Shown: positions 34,673 to 44,674, counted from the stretch's first letter. The stretch is DNA of 58,138 nt from Orenia metallireducens (GCF_001693735.1 NZ_LWDV01000006.1:270276-328413); one strand, 5' to 3'. Notes: generated from the letters alone by a model not told the origin. Translations and numbers: made by a program.

Positions 34673-35653
34673 TTAACTCAACTTGGCAAAACCTAATAAT
34701 CCTACTAATGATAATATAATTGCTATAATCCAAAACCTGACAACAACCTTAGATTCTGCCCACCCACTCTTTTCAAAGTGATGATGAATAGGTGTCATCT
34801 TAAAGACTCTTCTACCTTCTTTATATAACCGGCGGGTGATTTTAAAATAAGCCACCTGTATCATTACAGAAGTAGCTTCAATTACATAAACTCCACCGAT
34901 AATAAATAAGAAAAGCTCGGTCTTAGTTAAAACCGATAAAGCAGCTAATGCTCCTCCTAAAGCTAATGAACCTGTATCACCCATAAATACTTGAGCAGGA
35001 TGGCTATTAAACCAAGAAAATCCCAAACAAGCTCCTGCAATAGCTGTAGAGAAGATAGCTAAATCTGTAGCACCAAATTGATATAGAATATAGGCATAGG
35101 TAATCGTAACTATAATAGTAACACCTGCTGCTAAACCATCTAAACCATCTGTTAGATTTACAGCATTAGAAGCTCCTACTAAGACAAGAATAACAAAAGG
35201 AATAAATAGTTTACCTAAATCAATACTTTTATGTAGATAAGGAATTAAGATATCAGTTCCTAGCTCTAACCTAGTTAGAACAAAGAAAGCTAATATTCCA
35301 GCAATTATAATCTGCCCCAATAGCTTTTGTTTACTAGTTAACCCTTCATTCTGTTTTTTTATTATCTTAATAGAATCATCTAATAAACCTACCAAACCAT
35401 AACCAAGTAATACAAATAAGGCCAAGACTACCTCTTGACTTATCTTAGCCATAGCTAAAGTAGCTGCCACTACAGCTAAGATGATTATAATTCCACCCAT
35501 AGTAGGAGTACCTGCTTTTTTCTGATGGCTTTGGGGACCAACCTTTCTAATACTCTGCCCAAATTTCATTATCCTTAACCAGTTTATTAAAAATGGTCCA
35601 GTTAATAATGTAATAACCAAAGATATAGTCGCTGCAAATATTAAGTCAATCAT
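34673..35653 (-). CDS. mraY: Phospho-N-acetylmuramoyl-pentapeptide transferase
   Basis: Transfers phospho-MurNAc-pentapeptide to undecaprenyl phosphate, giving lipid I in the inner membrane. Ten membrane segments. Catalytic and Mg-binding motifs are visible: LLGYGLVGLLDDSIKI (first Asp pair), SNAVNLTDGLDGLAAG, GDTGSLALGGALAAL, and TPIHHHFEKSGW. A GTG three codons upstream overlaps the AGGGAG ribosome site, so ATG at 35653 is used. Confidence 0.97.
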   Translation of the reverse strand: MIDLIFAATISLVITLLTGPFLINWLRIMKFGQSIRKVGPQSHQKKAGTPTMGGIIIILAVVAATLAMAKISQEVVLALFVLLGYGLVGLLDDSIKIIKKQNEGLTSKQKLLGQIIIAGILAFFVLTRLELGTDILIPYLHKSIDLGKLFIPFVILVLVGASNAVNLTDGLDGLAAGVTIIVTITYAYILYQFGATDLAIFSTAIAGACLGFSWFNSHPAQVFMGDTGSLALGGALAALSVLTKTELFLFIIGGVYVIEATSVMIQVAYFKITRRLYKEGRRVFKMTPIHHHFEKSGWAESKVVVRFWIIAIILSLVGLLGFAKLS

Positions 35654-35665
35654 TACTCTCACTCC

Positions 35666-37045
35666 CTAATCCTCTAATAAGGCCTGTGAAACCTCTTCAA
35701 GTTTCATCCCTCTTGAAGCTTTTACTAAAATTGTATCATTAGCAGTTATAATATCCAATAATTTTTTAATTAATTTCTCTTTATCTTGATAAATATAAAT
35801 AGATGAAGTATTCATTCCACCATCTTTGGCACCTTTTCCAATATAAGCAGCCAATTCCCCATAAGTAAAGAGATAATCTACCCCTCTTTTAGCAAGAATT
35901 ATACCTATATTTTGATGCTCTGTTATAGCTATCTCTCCTAATTCTAACATATCACCCAAAACTGCTATTCTTCTACCTTCTCCAATATCAACTAAAGTAT
36001 CTATAGCTCCTCTCATCGATGCTGGGTTGGCATTGTAGGTATCATTAATGATCTTAACACCATCTTTAGTGGTTAAAATCTGATTTCTCATCTTGGTTAA
36101 TTTAAAGCTACTTAACCCATCTATTATCTCCTTTAAAGAAATATCTAAAGATAAACCTACTGCTACAGCAGCTAAGGCATTGTAGACATTATACCTTCCT
36201 GGAACAGGTAAAGTAACAGTCTCTTTATAGCAATTATCTCTTATAACTAGTTCAAAGGAGATAGTATCATTTTGCAAACTCTTTATCTCAGTGGCTCTTA
36301 CTTTATTATACTCCTTTAATCCATAGTTAATAACCTCTGCCTGGGTTAATCTATCCATATCCCTAACCTTGTCATCATCACCATTTAAAATAGCTACTCC
36401 ATCTTCCTTTAAAGTAGCTATTAACTCCGACTTAGCTTTGGCAATATTATCAATACTCTTTAATATTTCAATATGAGCAACACCAACATTTGTAATTACC
36501 CCAATATCAGGTTCAGCTATCTTAGCAAGAAGACTTATCTCACCTAAAGCCCTCATTCCCATCTCTACTACAACAGCTTCATAACTACTATCTAAACGAA
36601 AAAGAGTCAAAGGTAGCCCAATTTCATTATTAAAGTTACCAGCTGTCTTTAAGGTCTTATACCTCATCCCTAAGACTGCAGAAATCATATCCTTAGTTGT
36701 AGTCTTACCTGTACTACCAGTAACTGCAACTACAGTAACATCAAATTTATTTCGATAATAATGGGCTAAATCCTGTAATGCTTTTGTGGTATCTTCTACC
36801 TTGATTAAAGTATCTTCAATATTAGAATCAATATCTTCTGAAACTATCGCTACACTTGCCCCTTTATTAAAAGCATCTATTACAAAATTATGCCCATCAA
36901 AATTTTCACCTTTAATTGCTATAAATAAATCACCTTGCTTAATATTACGAGAATCTATAGAGATGTTATCTATTTTTATTTCTTTATCTCCCATGATTTC
37001 TCCTGAAATAGCCTTAGCTATCTCCTCTAAACAGAGAGTCTCCAC
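35666..37045 (-). CDS. murF: UDP-N-acetylmuramoyl-tripeptide--D-alanyl-D-alanine ligase
   Basis: Completes the pentapeptide by adding D-Ala-D-Ala. The ATP loop VVAVTGSTGKTTTKDMI (~105), the NFNNEIGLPLTLF motif, and INDTYNANPASMRGAIDTL (~335) are characteristic. GTG start 7 bases behind GAGG; 459 aa. Between murE and mraY, as in most dcw clusters. Confidence 0.97.
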   Translation of the reverse strand: METLCLEEIAKAISGEIMGDKEIKIDNISIDSRNIKQGDLFIAIKGENFDGHNFVIDAFNKGASVAIVSEDIDSNIEDTLIKVEDTTKALQDLAHYYRNKFDVTVVAVTGSTGKTTTKDMISAVLGMRYKTLKTAGNFNNEIGLPLTLFRLDSSYEAVVVEMGMRALGEISLLAKIAEPDIGVITNVGVAHIEILKSIDNIAKAKSELIATLKEDGVAILNGDDDKVRDMDRLTQAEVINYGLKEYNKVRATEIKSLQNDTISFELVIRDNCYKETVTLPVPGRYNVYNALAAVAVGLSLDISLKEIIDGLSSFKLTKMRNQILTTKDGVKIINDTYNANPASMRGAIDTLVDIGEGRRIAVLGDMLELGEIAITEHQNIGIILAKRGVDYLFTYGELAAYIGKGAKDGGMNTSSIYIYQDKEKLIKKLLDIITANDTILVKASRGMKLEEVSQALLED

Positions 37046-37102
37046 CCTATCACCTCATTTATTGTCATTGGTGTACAGTATTTGATAATTAATAATTGAT
37101 AA

Positions 37103-38575
37103 TTAATTACCAGACGATATTCCCCTAAGTGCTTCTCTAGCTACCTCTCTATCATCAAAATCAATTGTCTTATCCTTAAGTATCTGATAAGTCTCATGCC
37201 CTTTACCCACGATAATTACTATATCATCGCTTTTAGCAAGCTTAATAGCCTCTTTAATAGCAGTTGCTCTATCTTCAATTATAATATACTCTTCCCCTTC
37301 TATCTTATCTTCCTTTTTAATCCCTAGCAGAATATCCTCAATAATAGTCATTGGATCTTCACTGCGTGGATTATCAGAGGTTACAATAGCAAAGTCACCT
37401 AAAGTTACTCCAATTCTGCCCATAATAGGTCTTTTGGTTCTGTCACGATCCCCACCACAACCAAAGACTACTATCTTACGACCTTTAGTAAATTCACTGG
37501 CTGTATTCAATACATTCTCCATACCATCAGGTGTATGAGCATAATCTACTATCACACCAAATTCCTGACCTTCATCTATCACTTGAAATCTACCTGGAAC
37601 TCCTTCAATCTTTTCAATCCCCTTCTTAATATCTGCTAAGCTAAACCCTAAGCTATATACTGTTCCAATAGCAGCTAAGGAGTTATAAACATTAAAACGT
37701 CCTGTCAAGTTTAATTTAATTGCCAACTCCTCTTGATTGGCTTTTAGAGTATAACTTACACCTTTTTGGGTTACTTCAATATCCTCTGCCTTAAGGTCAG
37801 ATTCAGAGTTGATGCTATAACTAATCACTTCACCTATAGCCTCTTTGATAATAGCTTCACTTTTTACATCATCTATATTGATTATAGAAGGCTTATCATT
37901 CATCTTAAATAACTTTATCTTAGCTGCTAGATAATCCTCAAAAGATTCATGGAAGTCTAAATGGTCTTGACTGAGATTAGTAAAGACTTGGCGGTCAAAA
38001 TCAACTCCCAGTACTCTATCTAACTCTAATGCATGTGAAGAAACCTCCATCACCACATGAGTTACTCCATCTTCTAACATCTGAGCAAAAATCCTCTGTA
38101 AATCTACAGATTCAGGTGTTGTTCTACTAGCATCCTCCTCTTTATCACCTATCTTAGTCTTAATAGTACCAATTAACCCTGTCTTAATACCTAATTCTTT
38201 TAACATAGCTTCAATTAAATAAGTAGTTGTAGTCTTCCCATTAGTACCTGTTACCCCAATTACTGTTAGGCCTTTAGATGGATATCCATAGAACTTAGCA
38301 CTTAATTGGGCTAAAGCCTTTCTTGAATCCTCTACTTTAATTACCGGAGTCTCATTGACCTCAATATCCTTTTCAGCAATAATAGCCTTTGCCCCATTCT
38401 CAATTGCATTAGCAATAAATTTATGTCCATCAGACTTAAATCCAGTAATAGCTACAAATAAATAACCTTCCTTCACCTTTCTAGAATCATAAGTTATTCC
38501 TGCAATATCTATATCTAAATCTTGATTAAGCTCTTCATGCTCTAATACTTTAAGTAATTCCTGTAGTTTAAGCAT
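37103..38575 (-). CDS. murE: UDP-MurNAc-L-Ala-D-Glu--meso-diaminopimelate ligase
   Basis: Adds the third amino acid to the stem peptide. ATP loop TVIGVTGTNGKTTTTYLIE (~110); the specificity motif is DNPR (VTSDNPRSEDPMT, ~405), which selects meso-diaminopimelate rather than lysine, so the wall is DAP-type. ATG at 38575 lies 6 bases behind GGGAGG; an upstream ATG includes the ribosome site. A ~55-base gap with AT-rich repeats (TGATAATTAATAATTGATAA) separates it from murF. Confidence 0.96.
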   Translation of the reverse strand: MLKLQELLKVLEHEELNQDLDIDIAGITYDSRKVKEGYLFVAITGFKSDGHKFIANAIENGAKAIIAEKDIEVNETPVIKVEDSRKALAQLSAKFYGYPSKGLTVIGVTGTNGKTTTTYLIEAMLKELGIKTGLIGTIKTKIGDKEEDASRTTPESVDLQRIFAQMLEDGVTHVVMEVSSHALELDRVLGVDFDRQVFTNLSQDHLDFHESFEDYLAAKIKLFKMNDKPSIINIDDVKSEAIIKEAIGEVISYSINSESDLKAEDIEVTQKGVSYTLKANQEELAIKLNLTGRFNVYNSLAAIGTVYSLGFSLADIKKGIEKIEGVPGRFQVIDEGQEFGVIVDYAHTPDGMENVLNTASEFTKGRKIVVFGCGGDRDRTKRPIMGRIGVTLGDFAIVTSDNPRSEDPMTIIEDILLGIKKEDKIEGEEYIIIEDRATAIKEAIKLAKSDDIVIIVGKGHETYQILKDKTIDFDDREVAREALRGISSGN

Positions 38576-38708
38576 TTTAAACCTCCCCATATAAATTTAC
38601 AATTGATAACACATAATGTATAATTAAAAAACTATATAAGCATTTAAGAAGATTTCATATAGCTAAAACAAATTTGATTTTTTACTTGAGTTACTTTATA
38701 TTGTAAAT

Positions 38709-40790
38709 TTACTTTAACCATACTGTAATATAATCTCCAGAGTTAACAGTTTTCCCTGCTACTGGCTGCTGCTTTGTAATCTCACCAGAGCCTTGCCATT
38801 TTAACCTCAAACCTAAATCACTCATTATATTGGCTGCTTCTCTAACTCTCATCCCCTTTAAATCTGGTACAGTTACTTTATATCTATTCTTGTTCTTTTC
38901 AGCACCATTAAAGAATAATATAACTGTACTTCCTTCATTAACAACTACTTCAGGATTGGGTACTTGGTCAATAATAATATCTCCTTCTCCCTCTAGCTTT
39001 ACTTTTAATCCCTCCTTAGCTAATAGTTCCTCAGCTATACTTAAAGATAAATTCTTAACATTAGGAACTTTTACTCTTTTGATACGTTCTTTCTCATCTT
39101 CCTCTTCTTTCTTCTCTTCTTTTGGTGGTATTTCTAAATACCTTACAGCATCTTTAATAACATTATGGAAGATAGGAACTGCTACTTGGGATGCATAATG
39201 GGGCTCACTGGTTAAGCCATAAACTACAACTAAAGCGACTAATTCTGGTTTATCTGCTGGAAGCATTCCTATAAAGGAGACATTATATTTACGTTGCCCA
39301 TAATATTTGGCTGTCCCTGTCTTACCACCTATCTCATACCCATCTAATTTCGTTGCCTGTCCAGAACCATTTTCAACAACACCAACTAGAAGTTCCCTTA
39401 CAGTTTTAGCAGTTTCTTCAGAGATGACCTTTCTAATAGGCTCTGGCTCTATCTTCTTAATTAATTTACCATTTGTACTCCTAATCTCTTTAACTAAATG
39501 GGGCTTTAATAATTGACCACCATTTGCTACTGCTGATACTGCAGTTATTAACTGAATTGGGGTAACTGAAACCCCATGGCCAAAAGCTATAGTAGCTAAC
39601 TCTACTGGTCCAATTTGAGGCAATGTATACATTAATCCTTTAGCTTCACCTGGGAATTGAATATCTGTCTTATCACCAAATCCAAAGGCTTCAATATATT
39701 TATAAAAGGTCTCTTTTCCTAAGCGTTGCCCTATCTGAACAAAACCAGGGTTACAAGAGTTCTGTACAACCTCAGCAAAGGTCTGACTACCATGCCCTCC
39801 ACTCTTCCAGCAATGTATAATCTGACCTGCTACCTCTATGTGTCCTGGATCAAAAAATTTGTCATTAGGATGAACTACACCCTCTTCTAAACCAGCAGAA
39901 GTAGTAATAATCTTGAAAGTAGAACCTGGTTCGTAAGTATCAGAAACGGCACGATTTCTCCATAAACCTGGAGAATACTCAGCAAAATTATTAGGATCAT
40001 AAGCTGGACGATTTGCCAAAGCCAAAATCTCACCAGTATTAGGATCCATCATCACAATAGTAGCTGCCTCAGCAGTATGCTCTGTTAATGCCTTATCTAA
40101 TTCCCGCTCTGCTATATATTGGAGTACATTATCTATTGTTAAATAGATATTATTCCCATCATCAGGAGCTTTATAATCTTTAATCCCTTCTGGAATTTTA
40201 CGACCAACTGCATCACTTTCAATCGAGATTCTTCCTGGATTCCCTTTAAGCTGATTATCATAAGATAGCTCTAGTCCCTGTAACCCCTGATTATCAACCC
40301 CTGAAAATCCTAATAAATGTGAAGCCAGCATTCCTTTAGGATAGAAACGTTTAGTCTCCTCAGTAAAGGTTATTCCTGGTAAGTTCAACTCTCTAATTGC
40401 TTTAGCCTGTTTATCATCTATCTTACGAGAAACATATACAGCAGCAGCATTCTTAGTTATCCTCTTATAAATCTCCTCTTGGTCTTTCTCCAAAATTTCG
40501 GACAACTTTCTTGCTGTCTCTTCTGGCTTCTTAATCTCTTTTGGTATTGCTACTACAGTATCGGCACTAGCACTAACGGCTAATTCTACTCCATTTTTAT
40601 CATAGATCATTCCCCGCTTAGGCTCAACCTTTAACTCCCTTAACCGCTGTCCTAAAGCCTTCTCTTGATAGAGCTTATTACTTATAATCTGTATCCATGA
40701 AAACCTGCCTATTAAAAATAGCATTACAGCCATCAAAATTATAAATAAAAAATTAATCCTCTTCTTAGTCTCTAATCTTAAATTTCTCAA
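38709..40790 (-). CDS. Class B penicillin-binding protein with two PASTA domains (SpoVD/PBP2B type)
   Basis: A D,D-transpeptidase that crosslinks septal or spore peptidoglycan with FtsW. One N-terminal membrane helix (~13-33), a PBP dimerisation domain with the conserved EPKRGMIYDKNGVELA (~56-72), then the transpeptidase: active Ser290 in STFK (290-293), SCN (345-347), KTG (490-492). Two C-terminal PASTA domains cover about 573-632 and 638-693. PASTA number fits PBP2B better than single-PASTA SpoVD, but only one such gene is in the cluster. TTG start 7 bases behind AAGGGGG. Confidence 0.93.
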   Translation of the reverse strand: MRNLRLETKKRINFLFIILMAVMLFLIGRFSWIQIISNKLYQEKALGQRLRELKVEPKRGMIYDKNGVELAVSASADTVVAIPKEIKKPEETARKLSEILEKDQEEIYKRITKNAAAVYVSRKIDDKQAKAIRELNLPGITFTEETKRFYPKGMLASHLLGFSGVDNQGLQGLELSYDNQLKGNPGRISIESDAVGRKIPEGIKDYKAPDDGNNIYLTIDNVLQYIAERELDKALTEHTAEAATIVMMDPNTGEILALANRPAYDPNNFAEYSPGLWRNRAVSDTYEPGSTFKIITTSAGLEEGVVHPNDKFFDPGHIEVAGQIIHCWKSGGHGSQTFAEVVQNSCNPGFVQIGQRLGKETFYKYIEAFGFGDKTDIQFPGEAKGLMYTLPQIGPVELATIAFGHGVSVTPIQLITAVSAVANGGQLLKPHLVKEIRSTNGKLIKKIEPEPIRKVISEETAKTVRELLVGVVENGSGQATKLDGYEIGGKTGTAKYYGQRKYNVSFIGMLPADKPELVALVVVYGLTSEPHYASQVAVPIFHNVIKDAVRYLEIPPKEEKKEEEDEKERIKRVKVPNVKNLSLSIAEELLAKEGLKVKLEGEGDIIIDQVPNPEVVVNEGSTVILFFNGAEKNKNRYKVTVPDLKGMRVREAANIMSDLGLRLKWQGSGEITKQQPVAGKTVNSGDYITVWLK

Positions 40791-40900
40791 CCCACTACCC
40801 CCTTATCCAATTATCATGGGAGGATTTTGTACAGATTTTAGTTTCTATTAGTACCCCTATAAGATATATACTTTCTCATCTATTAATTTATAAATAAAGA

Positions 40901-41410
40901 TTACTCATCCAAAGTTCCTGCCTGAACCTGAGATATATTATTAAACCAAGCAAATATTCTATCCTTAATACTCTTCTTTTTAGTAGCGTCTATTTCTTTA
41001 CCTGTATTCTTAGCTAGATTGATATCTTGACTTTTATTATCTTCAGGCTCTGCCATAACAATATAATTTATCTCAGCAGGTTCGGCCATTCCCAACTCAT
41101 TCTTAGCAATCTCTTCAATTCTTTCTAAAGATTTTAAGCTAGATATCTCTAATTGTAAATAAGCCTTTTTTGTCTTTAATTCATCCCTCTGTTCCTTTAA
41201 CTTTTCAATCTGAAAATTCAGTCTAGATATTTGGACATACTGATTGATATATATAATAAAGACTATCCCTACTAAAAAGAGCAAAAAGCTATAAAAGAAC
41301 ATCAATTTAAAGGTATCATTATCCTGCTTTTGCCTAACTTTATGTTGAGTATTCCGTCTAATACCACCTTGGTGATGATCAAGATATTCTCTTCTAGGTC
41401 TCTTTACCAA
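40901..41410 (-). CDS. ftsL: FtsL/DivIC-like septum formation protein
   Basis: A small bitopic divisome protein. A basic cytoplasmic N-terminus (~45 residues with several His/Arg), one membrane helix (MFFYSFLLFLVGIVFIIYI, ~54-72), then a periplasmic leucine-zipper-like coiled coil (LNFQIEKLKEQRDELKTKK) ending with the IAKNELGMAEP motif typical of FtsL. The tail after ~125 is a polar extension. It lies between rsmH and the PBP gene, the standard FtsL slot. TTG start; ribosome site AAGGTTGG is somewhat far. Confidence 0.87.
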   Translation of the reverse strand: MVKRPRREYLDHHQGGIRRNTQHKVRQKQDNDTFKLMFFYSFLLFLVGIVFIIYINQYVQISRLNFQIEKLKEQRDELKTKKAYLQLEISSLKSLERIEEIAKNELGMAEPAEINYIVMAEPEDNKSQDINLAKNTGKEIDATKKKSIKDRIFAWFNNISQVQAGTLDE

Positions 41411-41442
41411 CTTTATTCACCAACCTTCTATTTTAGAACAAT

Positions 41443-42378
41443 TTATCGCTTCTCTGCTACCCTTAATTTAGCACTTCTAGACCTTGGATTCTGACTGATT
41501 TCTTCTTGGCTTGGTACAATTGGACTTCTAGTTATAATCTTGATCTCTTGTCTAGTGTCACAAGTACACACTGGAAACTTCGGTGGGCATGTACACTTCT
41601 TAGCCAACTCTTTATAGGTATGTTTAACTATTCTATCTTCTAAGGAATGGAAGGTAATAATACTGACTCTCCCTTTTTTATTTAATCTAGATACAGCATC
41701 CTTAATTGCATCTTCAATAATACCCAATTCGTTATTGACAGCTATCCGCAATGCTTGGAAAGTTCTCCGAGCTGGGTGGGGCCCTTCCCGTCTTGCTCCC
41801 GCTGGAATAGCAGCCTTAATCACATCTACAAGTTGGAAGGTAGTCTCTATCTTCTGTTTTTGACGATAATCAATAATAAACTCAGCAATTCTACTCGCCC
41901 ATCGTTCTTCACCATATTCAGTAATAATCTCTGATAATGCATCCTGAGAAAGACTGTTAAGCAAATCCGCTGCTGTTTTCCCTCTATCAGGATTCATCCT
42001 CATATCAAGGGGAGCATCATAGTTATAACTAAATCCTCGCTTAGGAGTATCAAGCTGATAAGATGATACCCCTAAATCAAAGACAAATCCATCTACCTTC
42101 TCTATCCCTAAATCATCTAGTATATAAGTTAAATTCCGATAATTATCTTTAACTAAATCTATCTGAGCCTCATACTTACTAAGCCTCTCTTGAGCAGCTT
42201 CAATTGCTGCACTATCTTGATCAATTCCAATCAACCTACCCTTAGCACCAATTCTTTTGACTATCTCTTCAGAATGACCAGCCCCTCCTAAGGTACAGTC
42301 AACATAAATCCCGCCTTCTTTACAGTTTAAATAATCTATAGTCTCTTTTAATAATACTGTTACATGTTCAAACTCCAT
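41443..42378 (-). CDS. rsmH: 16S rRNA (cytosine(1402)-N(4))-methyltransferase
   Basis: Methylates C1402 in the ribosomal decoding site using [16 protein letters not shown] and the SAM loop [15 protein letters not shown] at the N-terminus, [14 protein letters not shown] (~100), [15 protein letters not shown], and the C-terminal cysteine group [15 protein letters not shown] are family marks. 311 aa. It is the first gene of the dcw cluster here; mraZ, normally just before it, is absent. Confidence 0.97.
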   Translation of the reverse strand: MEFEHVTVLLKETIDYLNCKEGGIYVDCTLGGAGHSEEIVKRIGAKGRLIGIDQDSAAIEAAQERLSKYEAQIDLVKDNYRNLTYILDDLGIEKVDGFVFDLGVSSYQLDTPKRGFSYNYDAPLDMRMNPDRGKTAADLLNSLSQDALSEIITEYGEERWASRIAEFIIDYRQKQKIETTFQLVDVIKAAIPAGARREGPHPARRTFQALRIAVNNELGIIEDAIKDAVSRLNKKGRVSIITFHSLEDRIVKHTYKELAKKCTCPPKFPVCTCDTRQEIKIITRSPIVPSQEEISQNPRSRSAKLRVAEKR

Positions 42379-42716
42379 ATCCCTATCACCCGTTTCCTTA
42401 TAAGTATTATATAGATTTATTATTTGAAGAAGTATTAAAAAGTATGAATTAAATAATTGACCTGTTAAAATAATGGCTTATTAAACTAAATTTAATGAAT
42501 ATCATATTTGAACCTTAAATTAGTAGGTTTAGTTATTCCCGATCTATTGATTTATATAGCAAAAATTCAGATCTATAATTAATGTATATAGTCATCTATC
42601 TTTAGAATGAAATTTAATTAAAGTTAAATGACCGTAATTAGTGACAAGCTAAAATACGAGCATTATAAACTTTCTTTTAGGATTGATCATCTATAGATTA
42701 AGTGGAGGCTAAATCT
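42379..42716. other. Intergenic region upstream of rsmH, no mraZ
   Basis: This is the place where mraZ normally sits. It holds no ORF, only AT-rich DNA and repeat copy 4 at 42587-42613, followed by an AGTGACAAGCTAA segment shared with the btuC-btuD gap. Confidence 0.55.
42587..42613 (+). repeat. Dispersed TATAG-type short repeat, copy 4
   Basis: TATAGTCATCTATCTTTAGA, near identical to the copy at 320-346. Confidence 0.5.
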
Positions 42717-43505
42717 TTATATTTTAAAATTAGGTTCTTCAAAATATTCTCTTATAATATCTTCAACCTGATCTATCTGCTGATGGCTTCCAGAAACAGC
42801 TAACCAACAACTTCCCTCAGCACCACAAATTCCACCACTAGCTACTAACTCAACTTCTGCTCCTGTCATTATATTTATAGCTTCTTGCTCTGTTATTATC
42901 TCTCCGCTAACTGACCACATCCTTGGTCCTATAGTATTTGAAGAATTCAGCTTCTGAGATATCCTATTAATATCTCCTAAAATCCTCTTTTCCAATCCAA
43001 CTGGTAAATATAATTTAACTCGTCTTCCTACTACAGCCTGCATTGCAGCCCCAATAGTCCCCCCTTTAGGGTGTCCGATATATATTCCTGCTTGTTGATT
43101 CTCTAAATTAAGAGCATTAGCCCCTTTTATAATAATATCTCCTTCTCTTAAATCATCAACAACGTCAAAGATGGTCTTTCTCTTCAGCCATCTCCCCTTA
43201 TCAATTACAACATCTCCAAGAAATTCACCTTTGTCCTCTGCCCCATCTTCGGTACTCCTTCTATAATTAGGTGGTAATGTAACCCCTCTAAAGAATCTTT
43301 TTTTAGAAAAATCCTCTAATTGCTTAACTTTCTCAAGCAGCTCTTCTGCAACATAAGCATTTGTAGTTCCAGCAATAATTACAATAGTTTTATTCTTTAA
43401 AGCATCTTCTATTTCTGGAAGAGAAGCTATTGACTTTGCTATTAGCCGCTTACCTAATGCAGGAGTTACTAAAAATTGTTTAGTAATTACTTTATCTTCA
43501 TTCAA
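42717..43505 (-). CDS. Conserved hypothetical protein (262 aa)
   Basis: I do not recognise a named family. A soluble protein with glycine-rich, Rossmann-like stretches: KNKTIVIIAGTTNAYVAEEL (~38-56), a central DDLREGDIIIKGANALN (~118-135), AGIYIGHPKGGTIGAAMQAV (~138-157), and a C-terminal small domain with ASGGICGAEGSCWLAVSG (~222-240) containing two Cys and looking like an ACT-like or regulatory half. The sequence is compact and well conserved in feel, suggesting an enzyme. TTG start 8 bases behind AGAGGA. It precedes the dcw cluster but is separated from rsmH by ~340 bases. Confidence 0.75.
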   Translation of the reverse strand: MNEDKVITKQFLVTPALGKRLIAKSIASLPEIEDALKNKTIVIIAGTTNAYVAEELLEKVKQLEDFSKKRFFRGVTLPPNYRRSTEDGAEDKGEFLGDVVIDKGRWLKRKTIFDVVDDLREGDIIIKGANALNLENQQAGIYIGHPKGGTIGAAMQAVVGRRVKLYLPVGLEKRILGDINRISQKLNSSNTIGPRMWSVSGEIITEQEAINIMTGAEVELVASGGICGAEGSCWLAVSGSHQQIDQVEDIIREYFEEPNFKI

Positions 43506-43943
43506 TTTTATTATCCTCTTTTCATCTTAAGATTTTAAAGCTACTACAAGTATATTTCTAGCTTAACCATATATCCGCTAACGTTATCTTTCCAAATTCC
43601 AAACTATAATTTTTATTTCTAATCATATATATTTGACCCAATCAATCTAAAAGATCTACAGAGTTCCATACTACTTATATCTTTTAAAATAACCTTTATA
43701 TTTGAATAGATTGTCTACAAAGAATATCTAACCCCAAAAACAAAAAATACCCGCAATTTATAATAATTCTATACTCACCACTAATCTCCTTTTCACAAAT
43801 GGAATAAAATGGACTATAGGGAATAATACACTGAATCTAATAAGATTATACTGAAACTAAATTTGAAAAATCTGTAACCAAAATCCTCGCTCTCTCATAA
43901 TGTAAATAGTAAGTTAACCCTACATAAAGAAGGAGGTTATAAT
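43506..43943. other. Divergent intergenic region
   Basis: Should contain promoters for the unknown 262-aa gene (left) and for the 39-aa peptide (right). TTCACA at about 43790 followed 17 bases later by TATAGG is a weak sigma-A candidate for the peptide. No other gene is seen. Confidence 0.4.
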
Positions 43944-44063
43944 ATGAAGATTGATTTTCTATTCGCGTGGTCTAAAAATGAACATGATGATATGAAAGCT
44001 GTCGGTGGAGGCTTCAAGCTACCTGCACCCTTTAAATGGTTCAAATCACTCTTTAAAAAATAG
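43944..44063 (+). CDS. Small cationic peptide (39 aa), possible double-glycine precursor
   Basis: ATG lies 7 bases behind AAGGAGG, one of the strongest ribosome sites in the window. The peptide begins MKIDFLFAWSKNEHDDM, followed by AVGGG and then the strongly basic, aromatic FKLPAPFKWFKSLFKK. The tail would form a cationic amphipathic helix after the prolines, as in membrane-active peptides, and the GG could mark a leader cleavage site. No transporter with a leader peptidase is adjacent, so secretion is unproven. It could instead be a small membrane-associated regulator. It is alone on the plus strand with no terminator seen. Confidence 0.6.
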   Translation: MKIDFLFAWSKNEHDDMKAVGGGFKLPAPFKWFKSLFKK

Positions 44064-44078
44064 TTATTAGTTATCAAA

Positions 44079-44672
44079 CTAAATTAAAAGTGGAACTAAA
44101 ATTGGAACAAATGCAGATAGTACCGCACCACTAATAAAGGCAACTATTACAATCTCAGTATCATCTACACTCTTAGTGATTAATGGTAGGGTTGTATCCA
44201 TTGTTGTAGCCCCTCCAGGAGCAATGACCGTAATCTTAGTCCCCAATTTGGCTAGCAGAGGTATTAAAAATAATGCAAATAACTCCCTAAATACATTGGT
44301 TAAGAATGCCAAAGTGCCAATATCGGTACTATAAGTTTTAGCCAATATAACCCCTGAAAGGCTATACCAGCCAAATCCAGCACCAATAGCTGCCGACTCA
44401 TTGACTGGTAATTTAACTAAAAGACCAAAGAAAATTGCTCCTGTTATACTCCCTATCGCTATTAAGATAGGGACCAATATTATCTTAAAACCCAATCTCT
44501 TTAAATCAGTTATTATCTCTTTATTCCTTCCAATATCTATACCTACTCCTAATAATAAGATAGATAAAGAGATTGTAGAGATTAAGTCTAAGTAGCTCAT
44601 AAATAAAGTAGGAATAACAAAGTAACCAGATACTACACCCAATATTATAATAACAATTATAGCAATTAGCAT
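44079..44672 (-). CDS. LysO-type exporter, C-terminal part (separate gene)
   Basis: An integral membrane protein with ~6 helices matching the C-terminal domain of the lysine exporter LysO (YbjE, DUF340), including the conserved AAIGAGFGWYSLSGVILAK (~90-110) and VIAPGGATTMDTTLPLI (~150-167). In Escherichia the N- and C-terminal parts form one ~315-aa protein; here they are two genes, 2 bases apart, summing to 287 aa. Export of lysine or a related amino acid is inferred from the family. ATG behind AAAGGGGAGG. Confidence 0.82.
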   Translation of the reverse strand: MLIAIIVIIILGVVSGYFVIPTLFMSYLDLISTISLSILLLGVGIDIGRNKEIITDLKRLGFKIILVPILIAIGSITGAIFFGLLVKLPVNESAAIGAGFGWYSLSGVILAKTYSTDIGTLAFLTNVFRELFALFLIPLLAKLGTKITVIAPGGATTMDTTLPLITKSVDDTEIVIVAFISGAVLSAFVPILVPLLI

Positions 44673-44674
44673 TC

